DNA from: Gammaproteobacteria bacterium
GTDB lineage: Bacteria > Pseudomonadota > Gammaproteobacteria > Enterobacterales > Psychrobiaceae
NCBI GenBank assembly: GCA_013214945.1
Contig: JABSRT010000024.1
Coordinates: 27,851 to 91,850 of the forward strand
Length of the DNA: 64,000 bases
Direction of reading: 5' to 3'
Positions 54,781 through 63,878 of the stretch are shown in pieces. The stretch's first letter is position 1, and each line of letters starts with the position of its first letter. Made by a program: the position numbers and the translations under genes. The notes below the pieces were generated by a model. That model was not told the origin of the DNA. It worked only from the letters and a program-made list of their open reading frames with translations, and searched no databases.

Positions 54781-55608
54781 TTACTGGAAACGCTGTATTT
54801 GATATTGCTTAGGTGTCATACCAAACACTGCTTTAAAGCGGCGGTTAAGGTGACTGCTATCGGCGAATCCAGACGCCGCAGCAGCTTGGCTTGAGGGCAA
54901 TCCGGCTTCTAATGATTTTCTGGCGTGGTTTATACGACAATTTAAAACGAATTGATGCGGCGTAATACCAAACTGTTCGCTAAAGAGTCTAATAAAGTGA
55001 AACTTTGATATATTGGCCGCCTCGGCAATGTCATCAATCGAGATATCTAATACGCAATTTTCGAAAATGAAATCCTTGGCGCGTTGCAACAGCTTATCTT
55101 TCCTTTTGTGAGTCGACACCATATCGACAGTGCCGTTGTGCCTAACCAATGACTGAGCTATTTGAAATAGACCTGCCTCAAATTCAATTTTCGAGTGGCC
55201 CGGCTGCTGTATAAGCTGCGACATCGATACAATGTTATGGCGTAAAATGGGATCGTCTAGCAGGCTATCTTCTATTCTTAAAATAGAGTGGTTACAATAG
55301 CTTATTGAGTTAAATAGTGGTTTTAATATACTCGGGTGAATATAAAGCATAATGTATTCAAGCTGCTGATTGACACCCGAACGACCGTCATGAACATCTT
55401 CTGGGTTAAACACAAGCACGCCGCCAGCGGGACTTTTATGCAAGGAATTGCGGCAACAAAAATCCTGTCGACCTTTTAAGGTAACACCCAAAGAATACTC
55501 TTCATGCATGTGTTTACTGTAAGAAAAATCGCTCATTACAGAGCTGAGCAAGGTCACTGTGTTTGAATGCACACTACTGGTAAATTGAAAGTTATTCGCT
55601 TGGGTCAC
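54781..55608 (-). CDS. AraC-family transcriptional regulator
   Basis: 275 residues: an N-terminal cupin-like effector domain (HMHEEYSLGVTLKGRQDF; GGVLVFNPEDVHDG) and C-terminal double helix-turn-helix (DISIDDIAEAANISKFHFIRLFSEQFGITPHQF; SSQAAAASGFADSSHLNRRFKAVFGMTPKQYQ). It likely controls the LysE exporter behind it. Confidence 0.92.
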   Translation of the reverse strand: MTQANNFQFTSSVHSNTVTLLSSVMSDFSYSKHMHEEYSLGVTLKGRQDFCCRNSLHKSPAGGVLVFNPEDVHDGRSGVNQQLEYIMLYIHPSILKPLFNSISYCNHSILRIEDSLLDDPILRHNIVSMSQLIQQPGHSKIEFEAGLFQIAQSLVRHNGTVDMVSTHKRKDKLLQRAKDFIFENCVLDISIDDIAEAANISKFHFIRLFSEQFGITPHQFVLNCRINHARKSLEAGLPSSQAAAASGFADSSHLNRRFKAVFGMTPKQYQIQRFQ

Positions 55609-55838
55609 TGGCTGTCCTATGAGTTATATCGCTCAACTGGGTTTTAATTTGTTGATAATATAGGTTATGGCCTGGTAAAAATCTTGAACAAAATTGCTGT
55701 ATTTTACACTTATGCTTAAAACATAAACGCAGGTGACTTTTAATAATCAACGTATTATCTCATAGTCTGTTTCTTGGTCAAAACAATGCAATTTATCGGT
55801 TAAATTTAAATAGTTAGCCGCTTATTAATATTGTTATA

Positions 55839-55866
55839 TTGCGCTTTGGGCAAAACTTGTTATTAT
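55839..55866 (+). promoter_or_regulatory. Candidate promoter of the thiamine operon
   Basis: TTGCGC (55839-55844), 16 bases, TATTAT (55861-55866). The start near 55873 coincides with the first base of the TPP aptamer. Confidence 0.45.
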
Positions 55867-55873
55867 CGCAGAA

Positions 55874-55957
55874 TATAGTCGGGGGGCCATTTAGGCTGAG
55901 ATTGATTTTCGAGACCCGTTGAACCTGATTCAGTTAACACTGACGTAGGGAACTATA
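55874..55957 (+). promoter_or_regulatory. thi: TPP riboswitch (THI element)
   Basis: Classic sequence blocks are present: GGGGGGCC, AGGCTGAGA, ACCCGTTGAACCTGAT, CAGTTAACACTGACGTAGGGAAC. The closing stem is TATAGT (55874-55879) with ACTATA (55952-55957). Downstream, CTCC-AGCTC (55994-56002) can pair with the thiD ribosome site GGAGCT (56029-56034), so control is probably at translation, shutting the operon when thiamine pyrophosphate is high. Confidence 0.97.
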
Positions 55958-56037
55958 AGTCTTGCGTTGATGATCCGTCTTGTGTCGTAAAATCTCCAGC
56001 TCGCTAAAGTTCCTGTGCGCCAGCATTAGGAGCTTTT

Positions 56038-56889
56038 ATGTTACACACTGCTGCAACCACCACCGTTCAAACTTCATCTACCCCTATCGTATTAACGATC
56101 GCCGGATCCGACAGCGGTGGCGGGGCAGGTATTCAAGCCGATATTAAAGCGATGTCCGCCACGGGCAGTTATGCTTGTTCAGTTATCACCGCAATTACCG
56201 CGCAAAATACCCTCGGTGTTACGGCCATTTTCCCTATTCCGCTTGAACATGTATCGCACCAGCTCGATGCTGTTTTTAGTGATTTGAATGTCGTTGCCGT
56301 TAAAGTTGGCATGTTGGCCGACAGCGACATTATTAAAATTGTCGCGGCAAAAATTAAACAGTATCGCCCGCCATTTTTAGTGGTTGATCCGGTGATGATC
56401 GCAACCAGTGGCGATTTATTACTGCAACAGTCGGCGATTAATACCCTTAAAACGCAATTGCTGCCACTAGCCGATATTATCACGCCAAATTTACCAGAAG
56501 CTGCCGCGCTTATTGGCGGCGCGGTGCCAAGTAACGAAGACGATATGGCGAACATGATCGGCGAACTTCGTCAATTGGGGGCCAAAGCGGTGCTGCTTAA
56601 AGGCGGTCATTTAGAGCAAGATCAAAACAGTAATGACCTGCTGATATTCGCTGACTCGGTAGAGCGCCTAACGGCCAAACGCGTTAATACGCGCAATACT
56701 CATGGCACGGGCTGCACGCTTTCTTCGGCTATCGCCTCTTATTTGGCCCAAGGCCACCCATTATTGCCAGCAGTTCAATTGGCTAAAAAGTACATTACCC
56801 AAGCGATTAGCCATGCCGATGAGTTAGATATTGGCCAAGGGCATGGCCCGGTTAATCATTTCTTTAACGGCCATGCCGATGTCTGTTAG
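56038..56889 (+). CDS. thiD: Hydroxymethylpyrimidine (phosphate) kinase
   Basis: 283 residues, ribokinase fold. LTIAGSDSGGGAGIQADIKAMSATGSY is the N-terminal substrate motif, and NTRNTHGTGCTLSSAIAS the anion-hole/catalytic Asp-type region (GTGC). It phosphorylates HMP to HMP-P and HMP-PP for thiamine assembly. It is the first gene after the TPP riboswitch. About 13 extra residues precede the conserved core. The stop lies inside the next gene. Confidence 0.95.
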   Translation: MLHTAATTTVQTSSTPIVLTIAGSDSGGGAGIQADIKAMSATGSYACSVITAITAQNTLGVTAIFPIPLEHVSHQLDAVFSDLNVVAVKVGMLADSDIIKIVAAKIKQYRPPFLVVDPVMIATSGDLLLQQSAINTLKTQLLPLADIITPNLPEAAALIGGAVPSNEDDMANMIGELRQLGAKAVLLKGGHLEQDQNSNDLLIFADSVERLTAKRVNTRNTHGTGCTLSSAIASYLAQGHPLLPAVQLAKKYITQAISHADELDIGQGHGPVNHFFNGHADVC

Positions 56890-57733
56890 TCATTTGGCTA
56901 AATTGGCACCAACCAACACTGCCCCAGTCAATACGGCATCAGTCAATACGGCATCAGTCAATGCGGCATCAGTCAATGCGGTCACGATCAAAATTTCGAA
57001 TGGCTATCTACGTTATTACGATGAGGCACAGCCGACCATTGCTGGGCTTAACATGGAGATTGCGGCAGGTCAGTGGACCTGTATTTTGGGTCGCAGTGGT
57101 TGTGGCAAAAGCACCTTACTGCGCTATCTTGCAAATTTACTTGAAAACAAAGTGCAGTGGACGGGTGAAATTACCAGCCAACCTCCATGTGACATAAAAG
57201 ATCAGGTTGCCTATATGGCGCAGCAAGATCTGTTGATGCCTTGGTTATCGGTGATAGATAACGTGATGTTAAGTACAAAGTTTGGCGCTGCGCCAGACCA
57301 AACCGATAACCCACAAATGATGATCGACAAGGCGCACTCGTTATTGCAAAAGGTTGGACTAGCGGACAAATCTAAGCACATGCCGGCGCAATTATCAGGA
57401 GGCATGCGTCAGCGTGTCGCGCTGGTTAGAACGCTGATGCAAGACAAACCCATTGTATTAATGGATGAGCCATTCTCAGCATTAGACGCGGTCGCTCGTT
57501 ATCGGTTACAAAATTTGGCTTATCAATTACTGCAAGACAAAACCGTGGTATTGATAACTCACGATCCTCAAGAAGCTATTCGTTTAGCCAATCAACTGTA
57601 CATCTTGCAAGGCCAACCTGCACAGGCTCACGCTTTGGCGGTGCCAATCTCGGCAGCGCCACGTAAGTTTGATGCGCAGTGCGCCCAACTGCAGCAAACA
57701 ATTATGGAACGTTTGGAGCAAGATCATGAGTAA
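56879..57733 (+). CDS. thiZ: ABC transporter ATP-binding protein for thiamine precursor uptake
   Basis: 284 residues from ATG 56879 (ATG 56873 also possible), overlapping thiD by 11 bases. Walker A GRSGCGKST, Q-loop AYMAQQDLLMPWL, signature LSGGMRQRVAL, Walker B VLMDEPFSALD and the switch His (LITHD) are all intact. The first 35 residues include a degenerate five-residue repeat (SVNTA/SVNAA) encoded by four 15-bp tandem units at 56925-56984. With thiX and thiY it forms an HMP/formylaminopyrimidine-type importer. Confidence 0.9.
   Translation: MSVSHLAKLAPTNTAPVNTASVNTASVNAASVNAVTIKISNGYLRYYDEAQPTIAGLNMEIAAGQWTCILGRSGCGKSTLLRYLANLLENKVQWTGEITSQPPCDIKDQVAYMAQQDLLMPWLSVIDNVMLSTKFGAAPDQTDNPQMMIDKAHSLLQKVGLADKSKHMPAQLSGGMRQRVALVRTLMQDKPIVLMDEPFSALDAVARYRLQNLAYQLLQDKTVVLITHDPQEAIRLANQLYILQGQPAQAHALAVPISAAPRKFDAQCAQLQQTIMERLEQDHE
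56925..56984 (+). repeat. 15-bp in-frame tandem repeat (four units)
   Basis: Unit CAGTCAATACGGCAT at 56925, 56940, 56955 and 56970, with A-to-G changes in units three and four and a divergent end in the last. It encodes the SVN(T/A)A repeats at the N-terminus of the ATPase. Copy-number change would keep the frame. Confidence 0.9.
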
Positions 57734-58493
57734 CTTACGTCAATTGACCACCATATCGCAGCCACTTATTCGCATGTTGGTTAGTGCATTGGTGATTATT
57801 GGCTTGTGGCAAGCTGTTGTCGTTATCTTTGAAATGCCGTCATTCATTTTACCCAGTCCGTTTGATGTGATTGACCGATTGGTGCACCGACATCAAGTGT
57901 TGTTAAAACACAGCTGGGTCACCGCGCAAGAAATTGTACTTGGCTTGCTGCTAGGACTGTCGATGGGGCTGTTATTCGCGTTGCAAATGCTGATGTTCAA
58001 ACCGATTAAACGTTGGTTGCTGCCCATTTTAATCGCCAGTCAGGCGGTTCCGGTGTTCGCGATTGCCCCAGTACTAATGTTGTGGCTGGGTTACGGCATT
58101 GGCTCAAAAATTGTGATGGCTGCTTTGATCATCTTTTTTCCGGTCACTACATGCTGCTACGACGGTTTACGCAATACCCCAGTCGGTTATCTCGATTTGG
58201 CAAAAACGATGGGCGCTACAAAATGGCAAATGCTGCGTCATATTCAATTGCCCGCGGCTTTACCCACCTTAGCGTCGGGCATTCGGGTCGCGGTGGTTAT
58301 TGCGCCAATTGGTGCGGTGGCAGGGGAGTGGGTCGGTTCTAGTGCCGGTTTAGGTTATTTAATGTTGCAGGCTAATGCCCGCATGATGATCGACGAAATG
58401 TTTGCCGCGCTCTTTATCTTATCTAGTTTGTCGGTTGCGCTGTATTTTTTAACCGATAAATTGCTTAAAAAATTGATCCCTTGGCAAAATTAA
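57726..58493 (+). CDS. thiX: ABC transporter permease for thiamine precursor
   Basis: 255 residues, six helices. It has the permease EAA-like loop (GYLDLAKTMGATKWQMLRHIQLPAALPTLASGIRVAVVIAP) that contacts the ATPase. It is of the SsuC/TauC/ThiX type. It overlaps the ATPase gene by 8 bases. Confidence 0.9.
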   Translation: MSNLRQLTTISQPLIRMLVSALVIIGLWQAVVVIFEMPSFILPSPFDVIDRLVHRHQVLLKHSWVTAQEIVLGLLLGLSMGLLFALQMLMFKPIKRWLLPILIASQAVPVFAIAPVLMLWLGYGIGSKIVMAALIIFFPVTTCCYDGLRNTPVGYLDLAKTMGATKWQMLRHIQLPAALPTLASGIRVAVVIAPIGAVAGEWVGSSAGLGYLMLQANARMMIDEMFAALFILSSLSVALYFLTDKLLKKLIPWQN

Positions 58494-58575
58494 TTACCAG
58501 GGCATCATAATTCTCAATCGAAAACGCAAATACATAAACACACTCACAATAATGGAAATACAAAAGGAAGTTTTA

Positions 58576-59526
58576 ATGAATAAGAAGATTAGTTTTAGTG
58601 CCTTAGCACTTGTTGCAACCATGCTGTCTGGTACAGCTGGGGCCGAAACGAAAACCCTGACCTTAATGCTCGATTGGTTCGTTAATCCAAACCACGGCCC
58701 AATCGTTATCGCGCAACAGCGTGGTTATTTTAAAGATCAAGGGCTTAAAGTGGTGATTCAAGAGCCTGCCGACCCAAGCATGCCGCCAAAATTGGTTGCA
58801 GCCAACAAAGTTGATTTGGCGATATCATATCAGCCTAATTTAACCATTGATGTCGCGGCAGGTTTGCCCCTAATCCGCTCAGCAACGTTAATCGCAACGC
58901 CGTTAAATACCTTGATGGTATTGGACAATAAAAAGATCAACAATTTGTCTGATCTAAAAGGTAAAAAAATCGGTATCGCTATTGCTGGTAACGAAGAAGC
59001 GACAATTGGCACCATGCTCAAAACCGGTGGTGTTAACTACGACGAAGTTGAAATTATTAATGTTGGTTGGGCGCTTTCATCGTCGTTAGCTTCAGGTAAG
59101 GTCGATGCAATTTGGGGCGGCTTACGTAATTTCGAAACCAACCAATTAGCCCTTGAAGGCTTTAAAGCCAAAGCCTTTTTCCCAGAAGAACATGGGGTCC
59201 CAGCTTATGACGAACTAATCTTTGTCGCTAACGCTAATACCTATGATAAAGCTGCGCTTATCGGGTTTAACAAAGCCATCGAGCAAGCCACCATTTATAT
59301 TGTGAATCATCCGCAAGAATCATGGCATCAGTTTGTGGAGTACGCTCCAGACACGTTAAACAACGAGCTGAACAAACGCGCGTGGAACGATACCTTAACG
59401 CGCTTTGCACTGCGTCCATCAGCGGTAGATTTGAAACGTTACGATCAGTATGCCCAATTTATGTATGCGCAAAATATCATTAAAACACTGCCCAAAGCTC
59501 AGGACTATGTGCTGGCGATTCAATAA
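58576..59526 (+). CDS. thiY: Thiamine-precursor (HMP-type) substrate-binding protein
   Basis: 316 residues: a signal peptide (to about SGTAGA), then an NMT1/THI5-like fold. LMLDWFVNPNHGPIVIAQQRGYFKDQGL is the canonical ThiY/Thi5 start (WxxNxxHxG), and GWALSSSLASGKVDAIWGG belongs to the second lobe. It is periplasmic and binds an HMP-related pyrimidine. AAGGA precedes ATG 58576. The operon position agrees. Confidence 0.92.
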   Translation: MNKKISFSALALVATMLSGTAGAETKTLTLMLDWFVNPNHGPIVIAQQRGYFKDQGLKVVIQEPADPSMPPKLVAANKVDLAISYQPNLTIDVAAGLPLIRSATLIATPLNTLMVLDNKKINNLSDLKGKKIGIAIAGNEEATIGTMLKTGGVNYDEVEIINVGWALSSSLASGKVDAIWGGLRNFETNQLALEGFKAKAFFPEEHGVPAYDELIFVANANTYDKAALIGFNKAIEQATIYIVNHPQESWHQFVEYAPDTLNNELNKRAWNDTLTRFALRPSAVDLKRYDQYAQFMYAQNIIKTLPKAQDYVLAIQ

Positions 59527-59547
59527 GCCGTTTTACTTTTACTGAAC

Positions 59548-59568
59548 CCTGATGCCAGCGGCATCAGG
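59548..59568. terminator. Hairpin between thiY and tenA
   Basis: CCTGATGCC-AGC-GGCATCAGG is a perfect 9-bp stem with a 3-base loop and no T run. It may be an mRNA-stabilising or partial termination element within the operon. Confidence 0.45.
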
Positions 59569-59696
59569 AAGTCAGCCTAAATAGCGATGGGTTTACGGCG
59601 ACTTGCGGCTGTCATGGCAACATTTTAGTGCCACATAGTACATTTTAGTACAACTGAGCCAAGGGTATTAACGAACAAAATTAAGCGAGTAGTTAT

Positions 59697-60368
59697 ATGA
59701 AGCATCAAGATTTAATTAACGCATGCCGCGACGATTGGGCAGCATACACTCAGCATGAGTTTGTGCAGCAATTGGCCCAAGGCACTTTAGCGCAGCCAAG
59801 TTACTTGCATTACCTTAAACAAGATTTTTTGTTTCTAAAGCAATACGCCCGTGCTTATGCGCTGGCAATTTACAAAGCACGGACCTTAGCGGATATGCGT
59901 AAAGCACTGCCCAGTGTCCATGCATTGCTCGATAGCGAAATAGCGCACCACGTAAATTATTGCGGTAACTGGGGCCTAACCGAAGCAGATCTTGAAGCTG
60001 AAGACGAAGACTTTGGTACCGTCGCTTATACCCGTTATGTGTTAGACGCGGGCATGCAAGGCGATCTTGTCGATTTGTACGCAGCCTTAGCGCCTTGTTC
60101 TATTGGTTATGCTGAGATTGGTCGTAACCTGATGGCCGACTCATCGACCAATCGCCAAGATAACCCTTTTGACAGCTGGATTGCGCTTTATGGTGGCGAC
60201 GAATTTCAGCAGGGCGTTGCTTTAGGCACAGCGCATATCGACCAATTACTCGCTGATATTGACATTAATAGTCAACGCGGCCGTGAGCTGGTTAAAGTAT
60301 TTAGAACCGCGACCAGAATGGAAATTGCCTTTTGGCAGCAGGGGCTTGATGTCCTTGGTAATAAGTAA
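59697..60368 (+). CDS. tenA: Aminopyrimidine aminohydrolase / thiaminase II
   Basis: 223 residues. The active-site Cys134 lies in ALAPCSIGYAEIG. FDSWIALYGGDEF and the C-terminal Glu in RMEIAFWQQGLD complete the TenA set. It hydrolyses aminopyrimidine derivatives from degraded thiamine to HMP, feeding ThiD. Its presence with the ThiXYZ importer points to thiamine salvage. Confidence 0.93.
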   Translation: MKHQDLINACRDDWAAYTQHEFVQQLAQGTLAQPSYLHYLKQDFLFLKQYARAYALAIYKARTLADMRKALPSVHALLDSEIAHHVNYCGNWGLTEADLEAEDEDFGTVAYTRYVLDAGMQGDLVDLYAALAPCSIGYAEIGRNLMADSSTNRQDNPFDSWIALYGGDEFQQGVALGTAHIDQLLADIDINSQRGRELVKVFRTATRMEIAFWQQGLDVLGNK

Positions 60369-60392
60369 CAGGTCAAGGATTAAGGAATAACA

Positions 60393-61184
60393 ATGGATCA
60401 GAATATAAAAACGATTATTGCTGCTTTTGATGCGTTACGCGAGCAAAAGCCGCTGGTGGTTAACATCACCAACTATGTCGTGATGAACAACACAGCTAAT
60501 GCGTTGCTTGCTATTGGCGCGTCACCAATTATGGCGCATTCACGTCAAGAAATGGCTGAAATGATGACGTTTGCTGGTGCTTTGGTGATCAACATTGGCA
60601 CCTTAGATAGTCAATGGATCCCGCGAATGACATTTGCGGTAGAACAGGCCAATATCAATAACAAGCTGGTGGTACTTGATCCCGTTGGCTGTGGTGCCAG
60701 TAAATTACGTACCCAAACGTCGCGTGACATTGCGCAAGCCGCCAACAAGTTGATTATTCGTGGTAATGCTTCCGAGATTATTGCGATGGCGGGTGAGCAG
60801 GGCAATAGCAAAGGCGTTGATGCGCTCGACAGCAGTGAGGCTGCGGTTGGTGCGGCGCGCCACTTGATTGAAACCTATCAATGTAGCGTGGTTATTTCTG
60901 GAGCCACTGATTATATCATCACCGCCGAGCGATTAATTAAGCTCAATAATGGCCATGCCATGATGCCTTTTGTTACGGGCATGGGCTGTTCGCTTAGCGC
61001 ACTTACTGGCGCATTTGCCGCAGTGGGTGAAGAAACGGGATTAGCCGCAACGGCTATCTTGGGTGTAGCGGGTGAGATCGCGGCAGAGCAATCAAAGGGC
61101 CCCGGCAGTTTGCAGCTTAACTTGCTGGACGCTTTGTATCAGTTAGATCAAGTCACCTTAATAAAACGTCTAAAAATTTCGTGA
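60393..61184 (+). CDS. thiM: Hydroxyethylthiazole kinase
   Basis: 263 residues. [31 protein letters not shown] (thiazole-binding N-terminus), [10 protein letters not shown], and [19 protein letters not shown] (catalytic Cys region) match ThiM. It phosphorylates the salvaged thiazole. It lies 24 bases after tenA. Confidence 0.95.
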   Translation: MDQNIKTIIAAFDALREQKPLVVNITNYVVMNNTANALLAIGASPIMAHSRQEMAEMMTFAGALVINIGTLDSQWIPRMTFAVEQANINNKLVVLDPVGCGASKLRTQTSRDIAQAANKLIIRGNASEIIAMAGEQGNSKGVDALDSSEAAVGAARHLIETYQCSVVISGATDYIITAERLIKLNNGHAMMPFVTGMGCSLSALTGAFAAVGEETGLAATAILGVAGEIAAEQSKGPGSLQLNLLDALYQLDQVTLIKRLKIS

Positions 61185-61201
61185 TATTTTTAAGTGAACC
61201 T

Positions 61202-61236
61202 GTTGGTGCAGCCTTGCTGGTTGCACCAACATTTTG
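61202..61236 (+). terminator. Intra-operon hairpin before thiE
   Basis: GTTGGTGCA (61202-61210) pairs perfectly with TGCACCAAC (61222-61230), followed by ATTTTGG. It could attenuate or stabilise. The thiE ribosome site GGAG lies directly after it. Confidence 0.5.
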
Positions 61237-61245
61237 GAGTCAACC

Positions 61246-61944
61246 TTGAAAGCAGCAGTTAATACCAGTCTCAATACAAATAGCAAGATCCAGCTCAACC
61301 TCAAGCCCAATGCAAATCCATACTGTTTATACCTAGTCACGGATGATCAGCAAGATCTTGCGACATTAATAACGGTCGTTCAACAAGCGGTTGCCGGTGG
61401 TGTCACCATGGTGCAAGTGCGAGAAAAGCAGGGTGATATTCGCTCTTTCATCAACAGAGCGCAGGCCGTAAAAGAAGTATTAGCTGGTACTGGCGTGCCT
61501 TTGATTATTAATGACCGAGTCGACGTAGCATTGGCGGTTAATGCCGACGGTGTACATTTGGGGCAATCGGATATGCCTGCAACAACTGCACGTCGGTTGC
61601 TTGGTCAAAACAAATTACTTGGCCTGTCGGTTGAAAACGAGCAGCAGTTACTTGAAGCACAGTCGCTACCGGTCGACTATTTAGGTTTGAGTGCCATTTT
61701 TGCGACCCCAACCAAAACCAATATCAAACACCAGTGGGGCATTGCCGGGCTTGCTAAAGCTGTGGAGCAAAGCGCATTACCGCTTGTCGCTATCGGCGGA
61801 ATTAATGGCTCGAACATTAACGAAATTGCCCTGACCGGCGTTGATGGCATCGCGTTAGTCTCAGCGATTTGTCATGCTGAATCACCAAAACTTGCAGCTA
61901 GAAACTTTTACTCGCTGATTAACACACCAGTTGCCAAGCTTTAA
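61246..61944 (+). CDS. thiE: Thiamine-phosphate synthase
   Basis: 232 residues. YCLYLVTDDQQ opens the barrel; MVQVREKQGD, PLIINDRVDVALAVNADGVHLGQSDMP and GLSAIFATPTKTN are the substrate-binding blocks. It joins HMP-PP and thiazole-P to thiamine-P. TTG 61246 is favoured by GGAG six bases upstream. TTG 61234 would lie at or before that site. About 25 polar residues precede the core. Confidence 0.93.
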   Translation: MKAAVNTSLNTNSKIQLNLKPNANPYCLYLVTDDQQDLATLITVVQQAVAGGVTMVQVREKQGDIRSFINRAQAVKEVLAGTGVPLIINDRVDVALAVNADGVHLGQSDMPATTARRLLGQNKLLGLSVENEQQLLEAQSLPVDYLGLSAIFATPTKTNIKHQWGIAGLAKAVEQSALPLVAIGGINGSNINEIALTGVDGIALVSAICHAESPKLAARNFYSLINTPVAKL

Positions 61945-62272
61945 CTGGAATCAGGCTAATTAGAGTGGGGCTAAGTTAATAGGGCATAGCTTGAATAGGG
62001 CATTGCTTGAATTGGAACAGCTCCCTGTTCGCGTTTTAACGGTTCAATGAAAGCCGCGACTAATACCTTGTTAGCTGATGGGTATAGTTAATAATGGTAG
62101 CGGCAGAATATAACTGTAATATGACTAGCACTCTCTTGCTTATGTAAAAGTTTAGTTGAAGCAGCTAACTAGGCATTATTCGAAGTGTTATTAGACACCT
62201 ATACCTGAATTCGGATATAGGTGCTCTGCGAGCTAGATCGGATAATTTTTCGCTGGATTAACTTGTTATATA
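61945..62272. other. Intergenic region after thiE
   Basis: 328 bases with no gene. Contains a tandem 16-bp repeat (TAGGGCATAGCTTGAA, 61980-61995 and 61996-62011, one mismatch). A hairpin CACCTATA/TATAGGTG (62196-62203, 62216-62223) may end the minus-strand SMR transcript. Confidence 0.5.
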
Positions 62273-62605
62273 TTAATGTACTGTAACACTTGAGAATAAA
62301 TTCATGACAACAACACCGATTAAAATTAATGCCATACCAACTAATGTGCCTAAATCTAACTTTTGCCCATACACAACCCAAGCAATTCCCGTAACCATAA
62401 CAATACCAAGTCCTGCCCAAATAGCATAAGCAACACCAACAGGAATTGTTTTTAAAGCCATAGATAAAAAATAAAAAGAAATTAAATACCCCACAACAAC
62501 TACTATTGAAGGTGTTAATTTTGAAAACCCATCACTTGCTTTTAATGCAGAAGTTGCAATTACCTCACCTGAAATTGCCACAGCCAAAAATATCCAACTT
62601 CTCAT
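62273..62605 (-). CDS. Small multidrug resistance (SMR) family transporter
   Basis: 110 residues, four helices. [22 protein letters not shown] carries the membrane Glu of EmrE-like proteins. [15 protein letters not shown] and [25 protein letters not shown] follow the EmrE pattern closely. It exchanges protons for lipophilic cations as a dimer. ATG 62605 has AGAGG upstream; the frame's upstream TTG is not needed. Confidence 0.93.
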   Translation of the reverse strand: MRSWIFLAVAISGEVIATSALKASDGFSKLTPSIVVVVGYLISFYFLSMALKTIPVGVAYAIWAGLGIVMVTGIAWVVYGQKLDLGTLVGMALILIGVVVMNLFSSVTVH

Positions 62606-63015
62606 TACCAACCTCTAAATATACAAAATAATTGTAAATTATAAGGTTTGATAATAAAAATAACAGTCTAGTATTTCAAATATATTTGTGAGCAACTATG
62701 CATTGGTTTTTCGAATTATCCTAATTCAACATGCAAAAAATAAAGATGGGAAACAAATGAATAAATACTTTATATTCCATGGGGAATGTATTGTTGGTGC
62801 GTTACTGATCAATGACTTATCACTAATAAACGGGCCGCGCAATAAATTCTGAATTTTTTAGTAAGTGGTGCACTTAGAACATGAGTTCGGAAATACTGCA
62901 ATTGGCGTACTTGCATGTTGAATTCGGAGGACATTTCTGGTGTAAGGCGCTTGTTTACTTAGGTCCCAGTCTATCAACTATACTATTTAATTCATAAATA
63001 GTCTGGAGATATAAA
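62606..63015. other. Intergenic region with first copy of a 19-bp direct repeat
   Basis: 410 bases. GCACTTAGAACATGAGTTC (62870-62888) recurs with one change at 63353-63371, flanking the DUF4242-like gene. A 31-codon frame from 62758 (MNKYFIFHGECIVGALL...) has a GGGA site but is probably a remnant. No terminator was recognised. Confidence 0.4.
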
Positions 63016-63288
63016 ATGCCAAAATATGTGATTGAAAGAGAACTTGAAGGTGCAGGTCAATTGTCAAGTAACGATTTAAAAGGTATTTCCCAAAAGTCTT
63101 GCGATGTTCTTGAAGAACTAGGTACCAAAATTCAATGGGTTGAAAGCTATGTTACTGATAACAAAATTTATTGTGTTTACATCGCTTCAGATGAAACATT
63201 GATAAGAAAGCACGCTGAAAAAGGCGAATTCCCTATCAATTCAATAAGTGAAGTTAGAGCAATTATAGACCCAACTACTTCAGAGTAA
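63016..63288 (+). CDS. DUF4242 / SCO4226-like small protein
   Basis: 90 residues. MPKYVIERELEGAGQLSSND, then ISQKSCDVLEELGTKIQWVES, KIYCVYIASDE and the C-terminal VRAIIDPTTSE, match the DUF4242 family, which includes a nickel-binding ferredoxin-like-fold protein. Probably cytosolic; function in this organism unknown. It stands alone between two 19-bp direct repeats, suggesting recent acquisition. Confidence 0.8.
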   Translation: MPKYVIERELEGAGQLSSNDLKGISQKSCDVLEELGTKIQWVESYVTDNKIYCVYIASDETLIRKHAEKGEFPINSISEVRAIIDPTTSE

Positions 63289-63352
63289 ACGTAAACTAAT
63301 CGGGTAGCCGGAGGCCTCTAACCTCCAGCTCCCAGACCATCCTGCATGCGGG

Positions 63353-63371
63353 GCACTTAGAACATGAATTC
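63353..63371. repeat. Second copy of 19-bp direct repeat
   Basis: GCACTTAGAACATGAATTC, one mismatch from the copy at 62870-62888. It is preceded by a GC-rich block with a stem GGAGG-N7-CCTCC (63310-63326) unlike the local AT-rich composition. Confidence 0.6.
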
Positions 63372-63553
63372 TGGAGGCTTAACAATCGTGACGGTTAATC
63401 ACTACTATCTTGATTTATGTCATGTGTGGTAATTGTTTACTGCAATTAACTTGTTTGTATTATTGTTCGAATGTTAAACTTAAAGCGATGAATGAGAATT
63501 ATTTTTAATCATACAGCGTCAGTTACAGAGCCCTATGCATAAAAAGGATTTAG

Positions 63554-63769
63554 ATGAACAAGCACCTTCCATTTACAATAATTTATTCATGTAACAACTC
63601 AATTACGATATCACATGAAATACTGAATATCTCAGTAGAGGTAGGGAAAAGAGTTATTATTCCTGATGACTTCAAGAAAGATAAAATCATCATCGCTGTA
63701 TGCGAAGGTGAGGTTAATGTGTTGAATACTCTTGGGGAACGCATTTGTACAGATAACGATGTTGCCTAA
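63554..63769 (+). CDS. Small hypothetical protein
   Basis: 71 residues. ATG 63554 with AAGGA at a good distance. It starts MNKHLPFTIIYSCNNSITIS and reads as a small beta-strand protein (VGKRVIIPDDFKKDKIIIAVCEGEVNVLN), no signal peptide, no helix-turn-helix. Small proteins of this kind are described in Colwellia and Shewanella (TIGR02922), but I cannot confirm membership. Function unknown. Confidence 0.55.
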   Translation: MNKHLPFTIIYSCNNSITISHEILNISVEVGKRVIIPDDFKKDKIIIAVCEGEVNVLNTLGERICTDNDVA

Positions 63770-63878
63770 TTAACCTTTTAAACAAAATAACAAAATATTA
63801 GACCCGCATTACTTTTAGACGGCTATTTACTTTTTGTACTACGCTAGAGTCCTACCAAACGAGAGTGGGAGTAGCACT

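Noticed and set aside
62758..62853. 31-codon frame MNKYFIFHGECIVGALL...
   Set aside because: Has a ribosome-like site, but it is very short, shows no recognisable family and is probably a remnant.
63301..63352. GC-rich block resembling sequence found near group II intron 3' ends (TGGTCTGGGAGCTGGAGG on the minus strand)
   Set aside because: No domain V or reverse transcriptase is visible, so an intron remnant cannot be supported.
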